Made by a program: the position numbers and the translations under genes
Source of the DNA: OMOG01 sp041485845
Lineage (GTDB): Bacteria; Acidobacteriota; Terriglobia; Bryobacterales; Bryobacteraceae
Direction: 5' to 3'
DNA: 12,652 nt
Assembly (NCBI GenBank): GCA_041485845.1
Contig: JBGPKH010000213.1
Coordinates: 1-12,652, forward strand
Shown here: positions 1 through 6,148 of the stretch, piece by piece
Position numbering within the stretch: position 1 is the stretch's first letter
Layout of the letters: every line of letters starts with the position of its first letter
The notes under the pieces: model-generated
What the model saw: the letters and a program-made list of their open reading frames with translations, nothing else
What the model was told of the DNA's origin: nothing
Database searches by the model: none

Positions 1-117
1 CTGGCTGGTGGCCACAATACCGCGGTCCGTAATCACCATCGACCGCGCCTGCGACCGATCCTGCGAATGAGCCGGCATATGGAGAATCGCGAAAACCAGC
101 AGAATGGAAAAGCGCAT
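1..117 (-). CDS. ggt: Gamma-glutamyltransferase, N-terminal part (runs off the window)
   Basis: The first 39 codons of a minus-strand gene are open from the ATG at 117 to the left edge. The protein starts with Met-Arg, then a hydrophobic stretch (residues 3-13) and a likely signal peptidase site around Ala16-His17-Ser18. The mature start reads SMVITDRGIVATSQ (residues 26-39), which matches the beginning of the large subunit of exported gamma-glutamyltranspeptidases (typically 'S-M-V-x-x-x-x-G-x-V-A-T-S-Q'). These periplasmic N-terminal-nucleophile enzymes hydrolyse or transfer gamma-glutamyl groups, for example from glutathione. The nucleophilic Thr and small subunit would lie beyond the window. 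The gene is divergent from the amidohydrolase at 178 with 60 nt between them. Only the N-terminus is visible, so the call rests on this short motif. Confidence 0.72.
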   Translation of the reverse strand, partial: MRFSILLVFAILHMPAHSQDRSQARSMVITDRGIVATSQ

Positions 118-177
118 GAAACCGAAATCATATCAGGATCGGTCACCCAGCGCAGGCATGCCCTACAATTGATTGAC
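118..177. promoter_or_regulatory. Divergent promoter region with very short leaders
   Basis: Sixty nucleotides separate two divergent start codons. On the minus strand an extended -10 (TGA-TATGAT, hexamer at 132-127) ends 9 nt before the ATG at 117. On the plus strand TACAAT (164-169) ends 8 nt before the ATG at 178. No convincing -35 box or Shine-Dalgarno sequence is visible on either side. If these -10 boxes are used, both transcripts would be leaderless or nearly so. The motifs are seen directly; their use is inferred. Confidence 0.4.
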
Positions 178-1467
178 ATGGAATCCCCACGCCGCTTCCT
201 TCCGTTTCTCGCCGCGACCGTGATCGCCGCCGGTTGCGCCCCTCGCCCCCAGCCCGCCGCCGATCCGGACCTGCTCACCGAGATTCAAAGCATCCGCGCC
301 ATCGACAATCATGCGCACCCCGTTCGCGTAGCCGCGGCGGGCGAACAGCCGGATCGCGGCATCGACGCCTTGCCCGTCGATAACATGGAGCCGCAGTCGG
401 ACCCCCTCAACCTGCGGCCGGGCGCCCCTGCCATGTCCGAGGCGGCCCGCGCCCTCTACGGCGCAAAGCCCAAGCCGCAAACCATCCGGGAAAAGGGCGA
501 GCAGTACCCGGCCTGGGTGCTCGACCAAATCGGCGTCGAAACCATGCTCGCCAACCGCGTGGAGATGGGCAGCAGCATCCAGCCGCCGCGCTTCCTCTGG
601 GTGCCGTATGCCGACACCCTCATGTTCCCGCTGGACAATGCCAGGCTGGCGCAGCGCAACTCCGACCGCAAATCGTTCTTCGCCCTGGAAGACAAACTTC
701 GGGAGCATTATCTACAAGCTGTGGGACTCACCGTGCCCCCGGCCAATCTTGCCGGCTATCTCACCAAGGTGGTCACCCCGACCCTCGAGCGACAGAGGCA
801 GGGCGGCGCGGTCGCCGAGAAGTTCGAAGCCGCCTATCTGCGCTCGCTGGAGTTCGACCAGGTGGATCGCGCCACGGCCGAGCGCATCTACGCGCAGTTC
901 GCCGGCAAGGGTGCGCCCTCCGAAGCCGAGTACAAGCCGCTGCAGGATTTCCTGTTCCGCTACCTCACCGCGGAATGCGGGCGTCTCGGCATGGCGGTGC
1001 ACCTCCACACCATGGCGGGAGCCGGAGGATACTTCGACGTCCAGGGAGCCAATCCCCTGATGCTGCAATCGGTGTTGAACGATCCCGAATTGCGCAAAAC
1101 GAAGTTCGTGATGGTGCACGGAGGTTGGCCCTTTATTCGCGAGATCGCCGCGCTATTGACCAAGCCCAATGCCTGGCTGGATTTTTCGGGGCAGTCCCTG
1201 GAGCTCACTCCGGCGACGCTCGCGAAATTTCTGCGCGAGTGGCTGGAATTCGTGCCGGAGAAAGTCATGTTTGCGACCGACGCGTACCCCTACAGCAACG
1301 AGATGGGCTGGGAGGAATCGGGCTGGATCGGCGCGCGGTCCGGCCGCCAGGCGCTGGCCATTGCGCTGACGGCAATGATGCGCGACGGCGAAATCTCGCG
1401 CTCCCGCGCCTCCGAGCTGGCGCGCATGGTTTTGCGCGAGAATGCGAAGGGGCTGTACGGGTTATGA
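178..1467 (+). CDS. Amidohydrolase family lipoprotein (Amidohydro_2-like metal-dependent hydrolase)
   Basis: Predicted metal-dependent hydrolase of the amidohydrolase superfamily (TIM barrel), 429 aa. The start at 178 is preferred over an in-frame ATG at 67: it gives a proper export signal, and the earlier start would lie within the divergent gene. The N-terminus has a charged start, a hydrophobic stretch and the lipobox A-A-G-C (about residues 16-19), so it should be a lipid-anchored envelope protein. Metal-site motifs in order: H45-A-H47 (IDNHAHP), H275-L-H277 (VHLHTMAG), H314 (MVHGGWPF) and D368 (FATDAYPYS). These are the usual histidines and barrel-end aspartate of the Amidohydro_2 branch. 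The substrate cannot be told from sequence; decarboxylases and lactonases also occur in this branch. The stop overlaps the next start (ATGA), so translation is probably coupled to the downstream peptidase. Confidence 0.85.
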   Translation: MESPRRFLPFLAATVIAAGCAPRPQPAADPDLLTEIQSIRAIDNHAHPVRVAAAGEQPDRGIDALPVDNMEPQSDPLNLRPGAPAMSEAARALYGAKPKPQTIREKGEQYPAWVLDQIGVETMLANRVEMGSSIQPPRFLWVPYADTLMFPLDNARLAQRNSDRKSFFALEDKLREHYLQAVGLTVPPANLAGYLTKVVTPTLERQRQGGAVAEKFEAAYLRSLEFDQVDRATAERIYAQFAGKGAPSEAEYKPLQDFLFRYLTAECGRLGMAVHLHTMAGAGGYFDVQGANPLMLQSVLNDPELRKTKFVMVHGGWPFIREIAALLTKPNAWLDFSGQSLELTPATLAKFLREWLEFVPEKVMFATDAYPYSNEMGWEESGWIGARSGRQALAIALTAMMRDGEISRSRASELARMVLRENAKGLYGL

Positions 1468-2585
1468 AGCGTTCCATCCTCACCATCACCCTCCTCGCGG
1501 CCGTGCTCGTGGCACAGACTGCGCGCCCGCGCGCCCGCGACCTCGGTCTATCGCCGGGAGTCTTCCCGCCGGGCCCCTTGAACGCCATCACCGACGTGGC
1601 CGGCGTCCGCGTGGGTCACGTCACCCTGATCGAAGGAGACCATATCCGCACCGGCGTCACCGCCGTCCTGCCCACCGGCGGCAATCTCTTTCAGGAGAAA
1701 GTGCCGGGCGCGGTCTTCGTGGGGAATGCCTTCGGAAAGCTCGCCGGATCCACCCAGGTCGAAGAGCTGGGCAGCATCGAGACTCCTGTCGTTCTCACCA
1801 ACACCCTGAATGTCGGGACCGCCATGGAAGGGGTGATCGCCTACACGCTGGCGCAACCCGGCAACGAGTCGGTGATGTCCGTCAACGCGGTGGTCGGCGA
1901 GACCAACGATGGCGGGCTCAACGACATTCGCGGCATGCACGTGCGCCGCGAGCACGTCCTGGAAGCCATCCGCAACGCCCAGGGCGGACCAGTTCCCGAG
2001 GGCAGCGTGGGAGCCGGCGCCGGGACCATGTGTTACGGATGGAAGGGCGGCATCGGCACATCGTCGCGGGTCGCCGGTCCGCGATACGGCGGCTACACCG
2101 TGGGCGTCCTGGTACAGACGAACTTCGGGGGAGTCCTGACTATGGGCGGGGCGCCCGTCGGCCGCGAGCTGGGAAAGTATCCCTATGCATCGCCCGGCGA
2201 TGGCTCGTGCATGATTGTGGTGGCCACCGATGCGCCGCTCACTGCCAGGGACATCAAGCGCCTCGCCGCCCGCGCCGTCTTCGGCCTCGGCCGGACCGGG
2301 TCGTCGTACAGCAATGGCAGCGGAGACTACGCAATCGCCTTCTCCACGGCGCCCTCCGTGCGCATCAAGCGCGGGACGAACGCACCTGCCGCCTACGAAG
2401 CGCTGGGCGCCGACGCGGTCTCGCCCCTCTTCGAGATGGTGCTCGAAGCCACCGAGGAGGCAGTCTACAATTCGCTGCTCCGCGCCACTACGGTCCGGTC
2501 GCGTAGCGGCAGCGCGGAAGCGATTCCGATCAATCGGGTGAAAGAGATCCTCGCCAAGTATGGGGTAGTTGGAAAGAAACCGTAG
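1464..2585 (+). CDS. P1 family (S58, DmpA/BapA-like) aminopeptidase, secreted
   Basis: Probable N-terminal-nucleophile aminopeptidase of the DmpA/L-aminopeptidase D-esterase family, 373 aa, close to the family's usual 350-375 aa. A signal peptide (MKRSILTITLLAAVLVAQT) precedes the family N-terminus RARDLGLSPGVFPPGPLNAITDVAGVRVGH-type sequence, so export is likely. The processing site is visible as SNGSGD: autocleavage before Ser286 would give alpha (residues up to 285) and beta chains with Ser286 as the new N-terminal nucleophile. Known members release N-terminal L- or D-amino acids or beta-amino acids; which applies here is unknown. The ATG lies in the upstream gene's stop (4-nt overlap). 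Co-expression with the amidohydrolase lipoprotein suggests a shared envelope peptide or amide degradation role (inference). Confidence 0.9.
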   Translation: MKRSILTITLLAAVLVAQTARPRARDLGLSPGVFPPGPLNAITDVAGVRVGHVTLIEGDHIRTGVTAVLPTGGNLFQEKVPGAVFVGNAFGKLAGSTQVEELGSIETPVVLTNTLNVGTAMEGVIAYTLAQPGNESVMSVNAVVGETNDGGLNDIRGMHVRREHVLEAIRNAQGGPVPEGSVGAGAGTMCYGWKGGIGTSSRVAGPRYGGYTVGVLVQTNFGGVLTMGGAPVGRELGKYPYASPGDGSCMIVVATDAPLTARDIKRLAARAVFGLGRTGSSYSNGSGDYAIAFSTAPSVRIKRGTNAPAAYEALGADAVSPLFEMVLEATEEAVYNSLLRATTVRSRSGSAEAIPINRVKEILAKYGVVGKKP

Positions 2586-2862
2586 CGGCAAAGCCGCGAC
2601 CGTCAGAAGCTGTGAAGAAAACCAATCAGGGCCGCCGATGAACACGGATTAACGCAGATAGCACCTGTGTTTTCTTATCTGCGTTAATCTGCGTTAAGTC
2701 GGGCGACACGTCCCGCCACAAAAAGCGCCTGCCGTCACAACCTGGACTGGCGGTCGAGAAGCCGAGGCCGCGCCGTACAATGATCGGCTGCGCAAAATGG
2801 GGTTGAATGCGGAGCCAAAGGCGGGCAGCGGCCGCGCGGCGTCTCTCACCTGGCGATAATTC
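2586..2862. other. Convergent intergenic region, no gene seen
   Basis: This 277-nt gap lies between the ends of the plus-strand peptidase and the minus-strand nucleotidyltransferase. Apart from the hairpin repeat at 2647-2689 it holds no open frame with coding character. A TACAAT at 2776-2781 has no gene behind it. Confidence 0.6.
2647..2689. repeat. Hairpin repeat of the 'AACGCAGAT' type
   Basis: GATTAACGCAGATA (2647-2660) and its exact reverse complement (2676-2689) form a 14-bp stem with a 15-nt loop. The right arm continues as a tandem copy of TCTGCGTTAA (to about 2697). Similar 'GATTAACGCAGAT' sequences are widespread intergenic repeats in many environmental bacteria. Sitting between convergent genes, it may act as a two-way transcription end, but there is no clean T-tract. 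Confidence 0.75.
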
Positions 2863-3705
2863 TTAAGGAGTTGGCGGTTTCTTATAGCGCTCGAACATGG
2901 CGGCGGTAATTTCGGCACTGCTCGGCCATTGCCCGCGTTTCTGCCCGGCATGGGTTTGATAGTCTTCCAAGCGCTCGGGATTCGGCTGAACAACGTGTCC
3001 GTCTTTTAAGAACAGAAGCCCTACCTTATCCGTGGGCATCCGCGTAACGAAGGCTTCGGATTCGCTGAGGACCTCCCGCAAGCGCGTCATCGTCGCGGCA
3101 GGATCAAGCGGCGGGTCGCTTGCGATACGCCGGAAATCCGCGTCCGTGTAACGGGCCATGCGGCGAATTTCGTTGATGATACCCTCCGGCGTAAAGCCCA
3201 GGGCCTTGCCGGCCGAAGCCCACACTACGGCGCCGAGCGGCAAAATCCGCCCATGAATAGTCAGCAAATCCACCACATCGCGCGGCTCTCGGCGTCCATA
3301 CGCCGCGGCCACTTTGTTCGCGGCCAGGTCAACCGGATCGAAGACATACCCGAAAGTTTCATCCCGCATCGTCGGGAAAAAGCGAAAGTCGCTGTCGGCA
3401 ACCCATTCCAGCCTGGTTGTCTCACCGCCCCGCGCGACCAAGAGCCCATAGATGGCCGGCTCGCGCCTGAGCCATTCGAGCGCGTAGCCACTCTCCTGAA
3501 GCAACGCGCTATCCTCTTCCGCAATCCGCGCCACACGCTCCTCGCGGTCATGGAAAACATCCCTCACGCAGTTGGAAAAAACAATGTCGGCGGAGTAGCG
3601 CGGGGTGTCCCGATTCAGTGGTGTACTGCCGGCGACATAGCTCTCCGGGTCGCGGTGCGAAGCCAAAAGCCGGAGAATATCGGTTTGGATTTTAGATAGT
3701 GGCAC
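2863..3705 (-). CDS. AbiEii/AbiGii-like nucleotidyltransferase with split catalytic motif
   Basis: Resembles the nucleotidyltransferase half of AbiE-type systems, 280 aa from a GTG at 3705. That start gives the usual N-terminus (PLSKIQTDILRLLA) and overlaps the upstream gene by 14 nt; a longer in-frame start at 3789 would lie almost wholly inside the upstream gene. Motifs: YVAGSTPLNR (about 28-37) as the Gly-Ser nucleotide-binding turn, RYSADI then DVFHD, and the C-terminal helix block DLAANKVAAAYGRREPRDVVDLL. Relatives read continuously 'S-x-D-I-D-x-F-H-D', where the two Asp bind metal. Here seven residues (VFSNCVR, 42-48) separate D40-I41 from D49. The protein may be catalytically dead, yet the rest of the frame is intact. 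It could also be a divergent non-toxin nucleotidyltransferase. Confidence 0.75.
   Translation of the reverse strand: MPLSKIQTDILRLLASHRDPESYVAGSTPLNRDTPRYSADIVFSNCVRDVFHDREERVARIAEEDSALLQESGYALEWLRREPAIYGLLVARGGETTRLEWVADSDFRFFPTMRDETFGYVFDPVDLAANKVAAAYGRREPRDVVDLLTIHGRILPLGAVVWASAGKALGFTPEGIINEIRRMARYTDADFRRIASDPPLDPAATMTRLREVLSESEAFVTRMPTDKVGLLFLKDGHVVQPNPERLEDYQTHAGQKRGQWPSSAEITAAMFERYKKPPTP
3562..3582 (-). other. 21-bp in-frame insertion splitting the Asp-x-Asp site
   Basis: Seven codons (VFSNCVR) lie between ADI and DVFHD. The inserted bases loosely resemble the sequence that follows: both begin GTTTT, share CCA, and end in GAGG. An imperfect tandem duplication is a plausible origin. 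Identity is moderate, so this is only a suggestion. Confidence 0.5.
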
Positions 3706-3907
3706 GGCAGGCCTGCTCGATCTGTTCCGCCAACCGCCGCGCCTGCAAGTTACCCTCAACCCGCAAGCTGTACGTGATCGCCAGAGCATCGGCAGGCGTC
3801 GGATCGCTCACGGGCTTGCTGCTCCACAACGCGGATGCCCCGAATTCTTCGAAGGCTCGACGGTAGAGACTGACGAAATCCGGCGGCTGTGCGCGGGTGT
3901 CAATCAT
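3692..3907 (-). CDS. Small protein paired with the nucleotidyltransferase (hypothetical)
   Basis: 71-aa protein from ATG 3907, preceded by GAGG four nt upstream. It is charged and mostly alpha-helical in character, with a C-terminal segment (LRVEGNLQARRLAEQIEQACRATI-like composition) that could form an amphipathic helix. No signal peptide, membrane segment or recognised domain is visible, and it is far shorter than the usual AbiEi antitoxin (about 200 aa). It overlaps the nucleotidyltransferase start by 14 nt, which implies translational coupling and a shared function, perhaps as an antitoxin or accessory partner. That role is inferred from position alone. Confidence 0.65.
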   Translation of the reverse strand: MIDTRAQPPDFVSLYRRAFEEFGASALWSSKPVSDPTPADALAITYSLRVEGNLQARRLAEQIEQACRATI

Positions 3908-3980
3908 GGTGCCTCGTTTTTAGCACGCTCGGGGCAGCAACGGCAAATACCTCGTGCAGAGTACATTTAAGCTCAGCGCA

Positions 3981-4111
3981 ATGACTGGCGAACAAGTGGA
4001 TCTGTTCGCTCGGTGTCCTGTTGTTGCTGCCGATTCCAGTCTGCCGACAAGGCCCTGGAAGAGGCGCTGCGGCGCGTCATCGCGCAAAATAACGCGAATT
4101 GCCGAACTTGA
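3981..4111 (+). pseudogene. Possible frameshifted small ORF remnant
   Basis: From ATG 3981 one frame reads MTGEQVDLFARCPVVAADSS. The following stretch looks protein-like only in another frame from about 4043 (ADKALEEALRRVIAQNNAN), ending at TGA 4109-4111. The two halves would join with a single frameshift near 4040. No ribosome binding site is evident and no family is recognised. It could equally be chance composition upstream of the SPFH genes. Confidence 0.2.
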
Positions 4112-4148
4112 GAGCCAGCGGCCCCTGGCCCCCGATCCCCGGCCCCTG

Positions 4149-4158
4149 TATACTGAGG
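4149..4158 (+). promoter_or_regulatory. Candidate -10 box / ribosome binding site of the SPFH operon
   Basis: TATACT (4149-4154) is directly followed by GAGG (4155-4158), 7 nt before the ATG at 4166. The GAGG is well placed as a Shine-Dalgarno. If TATACT is the -10, the start of transcription would fall at about 4161, leaving the GAGG outside the mRNA. The two readings exclude each other, and no good -35 is seen. Confidence 0.35.
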
Positions 4159-4165
4159 CGTCTCT

Positions 4166-5191
4166 ATGATTGCTCTTTGCACCATCATCGGCCTGATGGC
4201 CTACTTCATCGTGCGCTGCCTCCTCTTCGGTATCTACACCATCGATCAGAGCCAGCGCGCGGTCAAAACGCGATTCGGACGCGCGATCCGGGTGCCCGGT
4301 GGGAAAACCACCCTCGATGACCCGATCGCCGAGTTCCTCCGCCCCGAGGAACGCACCCGCTACACCTACCCGCAAGTCCGCGTGATTCAACCCGGCGGAC
4401 CCTACTTCAAAATGCCGTGGGAGAAGATCATCAAAGTCTCCATCGCCACCACCACCGTCAACATGGCGCTCGACCTCGAAGACCGCTCGGCCAACGAAGG
4501 CGGCACGCGGCTCGACGCCGTCACCAAAGACCAGCTCAACACCGGACTCACCGGCCAGATCCGCTACCGCGTGAGCGAAAGCAACCTCTACGCCTACCTG
4601 TTCGGCATCAAGAAGCCCTTCGTCCACGTGATGGGCTATTTCGTTTCGGTCCTGCGCCAGCGCATCGCCAGCTTTGAGGCCAAGCCGGTTCCGCTGGACG
4701 CTGCTGTCGCCAATGCGGGCTCCGCCCAAGGCGCCACCGTCATGCCGCCGCTTCCCGGCAGCGAGATGACCGGCATCTCCATCAACGACCTGCGTAAGAA
4801 CCTCCGCGATCTCAACGAGTACATGGACCAGGAATGCCGCTCGGCTCCCGCGCGCTACGGCGTGCTTCTGGATGCCTCCCTGATCACCGGCATCGACCCG
4901 CCGCCCGAGGTCGAATCCGCGCTGGCCGCCATCAACACCGCGCACAACCAGGTGTCCAGCGACATCAGCCTGGCGCAGGCGGCTGCCGACCAGCGCGTGG
5001 TCCAATCGAGGCGCGCCGTCGAAATCGAGACCCTCAAGGCGCAGGCCGAGGTGGAGCCCATCAAGTCGCTGGCCGCGGAATTGTCGGCGCTCAACAGCGC
5101 CGGCCCCAATACGCTCGGGGCGTATTTGCGGAACGTGCGGCTGGCCCTGATCGACAAGGCGCAGCAGGTCTACCTGGAGGCTTCGAAATGA
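4166..5191 (+). CDS. SPFH/band 7 domain membrane protein (first of pair)
   Basis: 341-aa SPFH (stomatin/prohibitin/HflK-C) family protein. An N-terminal hydrophobic segment (about residues 2-24) should anchor it in the membrane. The SPFH core follows (about 25-250): IDQSQRAVKTRFGR, a proline/glycine-rich turn (QPGGPYFKMPWEK), and GQIRYRVSESNLYAYLFGI. The C-terminal part (about 250-310: AAINTAHNQVSSDISLAQAAADQRVVQSRRA onward) is Ala/Gln/Glu-rich and probably a coiled coil, as in proteins of this family that assemble into rings. Such proteins scaffold membrane microdomains or regulate membrane proteases; the partner here is unknown. It overlaps the second SPFH gene by 4 nt (ATGA), so the pair is arranged like hflK-hflC and probably forms a hetero-oligomer (inference). 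Confidence 0.85.
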   Translation: MIALCTIIGLMAYFIVRCLLFGIYTIDQSQRAVKTRFGRAIRVPGGKTTLDDPIAEFLRPEERTRYTYPQVRVIQPGGPYFKMPWEKIIKVSIATTTVNMALDLEDRSANEGGTRLDAVTKDQLNTGLTGQIRYRVSESNLYAYLFGIKKPFVHVMGYFVSVLRQRIASFEAKPVPLDAAVANAGSAQGATVMPPLPGSEMTGISINDLRKNLRDLNEYMDQECRSAPARYGVLLDASLITGIDPPPEVESALAAINTAHNQVSSDISLAQAAADQRVVQSRRAVEIETLKAQAEVEPIKSLAAELSALNSAGPNTLGAYLRNVRLALIDKAQQVYLEASK

Positions 5192-6144
5192 ACTCCGACC
5201 CCAACCCCCTGGCCATAATTCTGATCGTCTTCATCGGCGCGTTCATCGTCGAGAAGATCGTGCTGGTTCTCTCGCGCATTTTCGGCCTGTTCGCCGTCGT
5301 GCAGGAGCGGACCTGCCGCGTGTACGTGCTGTTCGGCAAAGTGATCGGCATCCTCGACGAGCCCGGCCTCCACATCCTCCCGTTCAAGATCGGCCCGGCG
5401 GCATTCGTCATCAACTTCCTAGGAACCTGCCACGTTCTCGATATGCGGCTCGACCAGGAATACCTCCGCAGCCAGCCTGTGAATTCCGAGGAAGGCGCGC
5501 CCATGGGGATCGGCATCTGGTACGAAATGTGGGTCGGCGATCCGGTCTCCTACCTGTTCAAGAACACCGACCCGCGCGGCTCGCTGCGGGCCAACGTGAG
5601 CAACGCGACCGTCCGCTGCCTGAGCAACATGCGGCTGGCGGAAATGCTCGAGACGCGCCACAACATGAGCCAGACGGTGCGCACCGAGGTGACCGGCAAA
5701 TCCCAGGCCTGGGGCTACCAGCTTGGTTCCGTCTATATTCGCAAGGTCCATTTCCGCGACGTCGGCATGATCCGCCAGATCGAAGAGAAGGTGGTCAACC
5801 GCCTGCGCCAGGTGACGTCCGCGATCAAGCAGGCGGGTGCTAACCAGGTCAGCGTGATCACCAGTTCGGCGGAGCGCGAGGCGGCGTTCGAGTTCGCCAA
5901 GGCGGCGGCCATCCGTCCCGCCACCATGGGCCAGGCATTCCAGGAGATCGCGCGGGAAGCGGTGGTGTCCGAAGCGCTTTTCGAGATCCTGGAAACGCAG
6001 CGTCTGCTCGCCAGCAATGCGCGGCTGATGCTGCTGCCCGGCGGTCCCCACTCCCGCACCCTCGCCGCGTTGCTGGCGGCCGAGAGTACCACGAGGCCCC
6101 CTTCGCCGGTTTCGCCGAAACAGCAGCCCTCGCCGGCGACGTAG
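5188..6144 (+). CDS. SPFH/band 7 domain membrane protein (second of pair)
   Basis: 318-aa SPFH-domain protein. ATG at 5188 overlaps the first SPFH gene's stop, with GGAGG (5176-5180) as ribosome binding site. A membrane helix spans about residues 8-30. The SPFH signature follows: VQERTCRVYVLFGKVIG, then DEPGLHILPFKIGP, the typical 'GPGLHxxxPF' turn that starts the domain. Later parts include GIGIWYEMWVGDPVSYLFKN and SVYIRKVHFRDVGMIRQIEEKV. The C-terminus (about 285-318) is a low-complexity Pro/Ser/Thr/Gln tail. No NfeD partner or FtsH-type protease is visible, so the function is open. The next gene starts 4 nt later on the same strand. Confidence 0.85.
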   Translation: MNSDPNPLAIILIVFIGAFIVEKIVLVLSRIFGLFAVVQERTCRVYVLFGKVIGILDEPGLHILPFKIGPAAFVINFLGTCHVLDMRLDQEYLRSQPVNSEEGAPMGIGIWYEMWVGDPVSYLFKNTDPRGSLRANVSNATVRCLSNMRLAEMLETRHNMSQTVRTEVTGKSQAWGYQLGSVYIRKVHFRDVGMIRQIEEKVVNRLRQVTSAIKQAGANQVSVITSSAEREAAFEFAKAAAIRPATMGQAFQEIAREAVVSEALFEILETQRLLASNARLMLLPGGPHSRTLAALLAAESTTRPPSPVSPKQQPSPAT

Positions 6145-6148
6145 CCGC

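Noticed and set aside
67..177. N-terminal extension of the amidohydrolase to ATG 67
   Set aside because: It would overlap the divergent gamma-glutamyltransferase start and bury the lipoprotein signal that begins at 178.
2647..2697. CRISPR-like repeat
   Set aside because: Only one inverted pair and one tandem unit, with no regular spacers or cas genes.
3706..3789. Longer nucleotidyltransferase start at 3789
   Set aside because: The extra 28 residues are Arg/Cys-rich, lie inside the upstream 71-aa gene and have no family similarity; GTG 3705 gives the expected N-terminus.
3920..5005. 361-codon minus-strand frame over the first SPFH gene
   Set aside because: Antisense shadow of a well-supported gene with Gly/Asp/Arg-rich, motif-free product.
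4166..6144. Assignment of the SPFH pair as HflK/HflC
   Set aside because: Order and overlap are similar, but the sequences lack clear HflK or HflC signatures and no FtsH or usual hfl neighbour is present.
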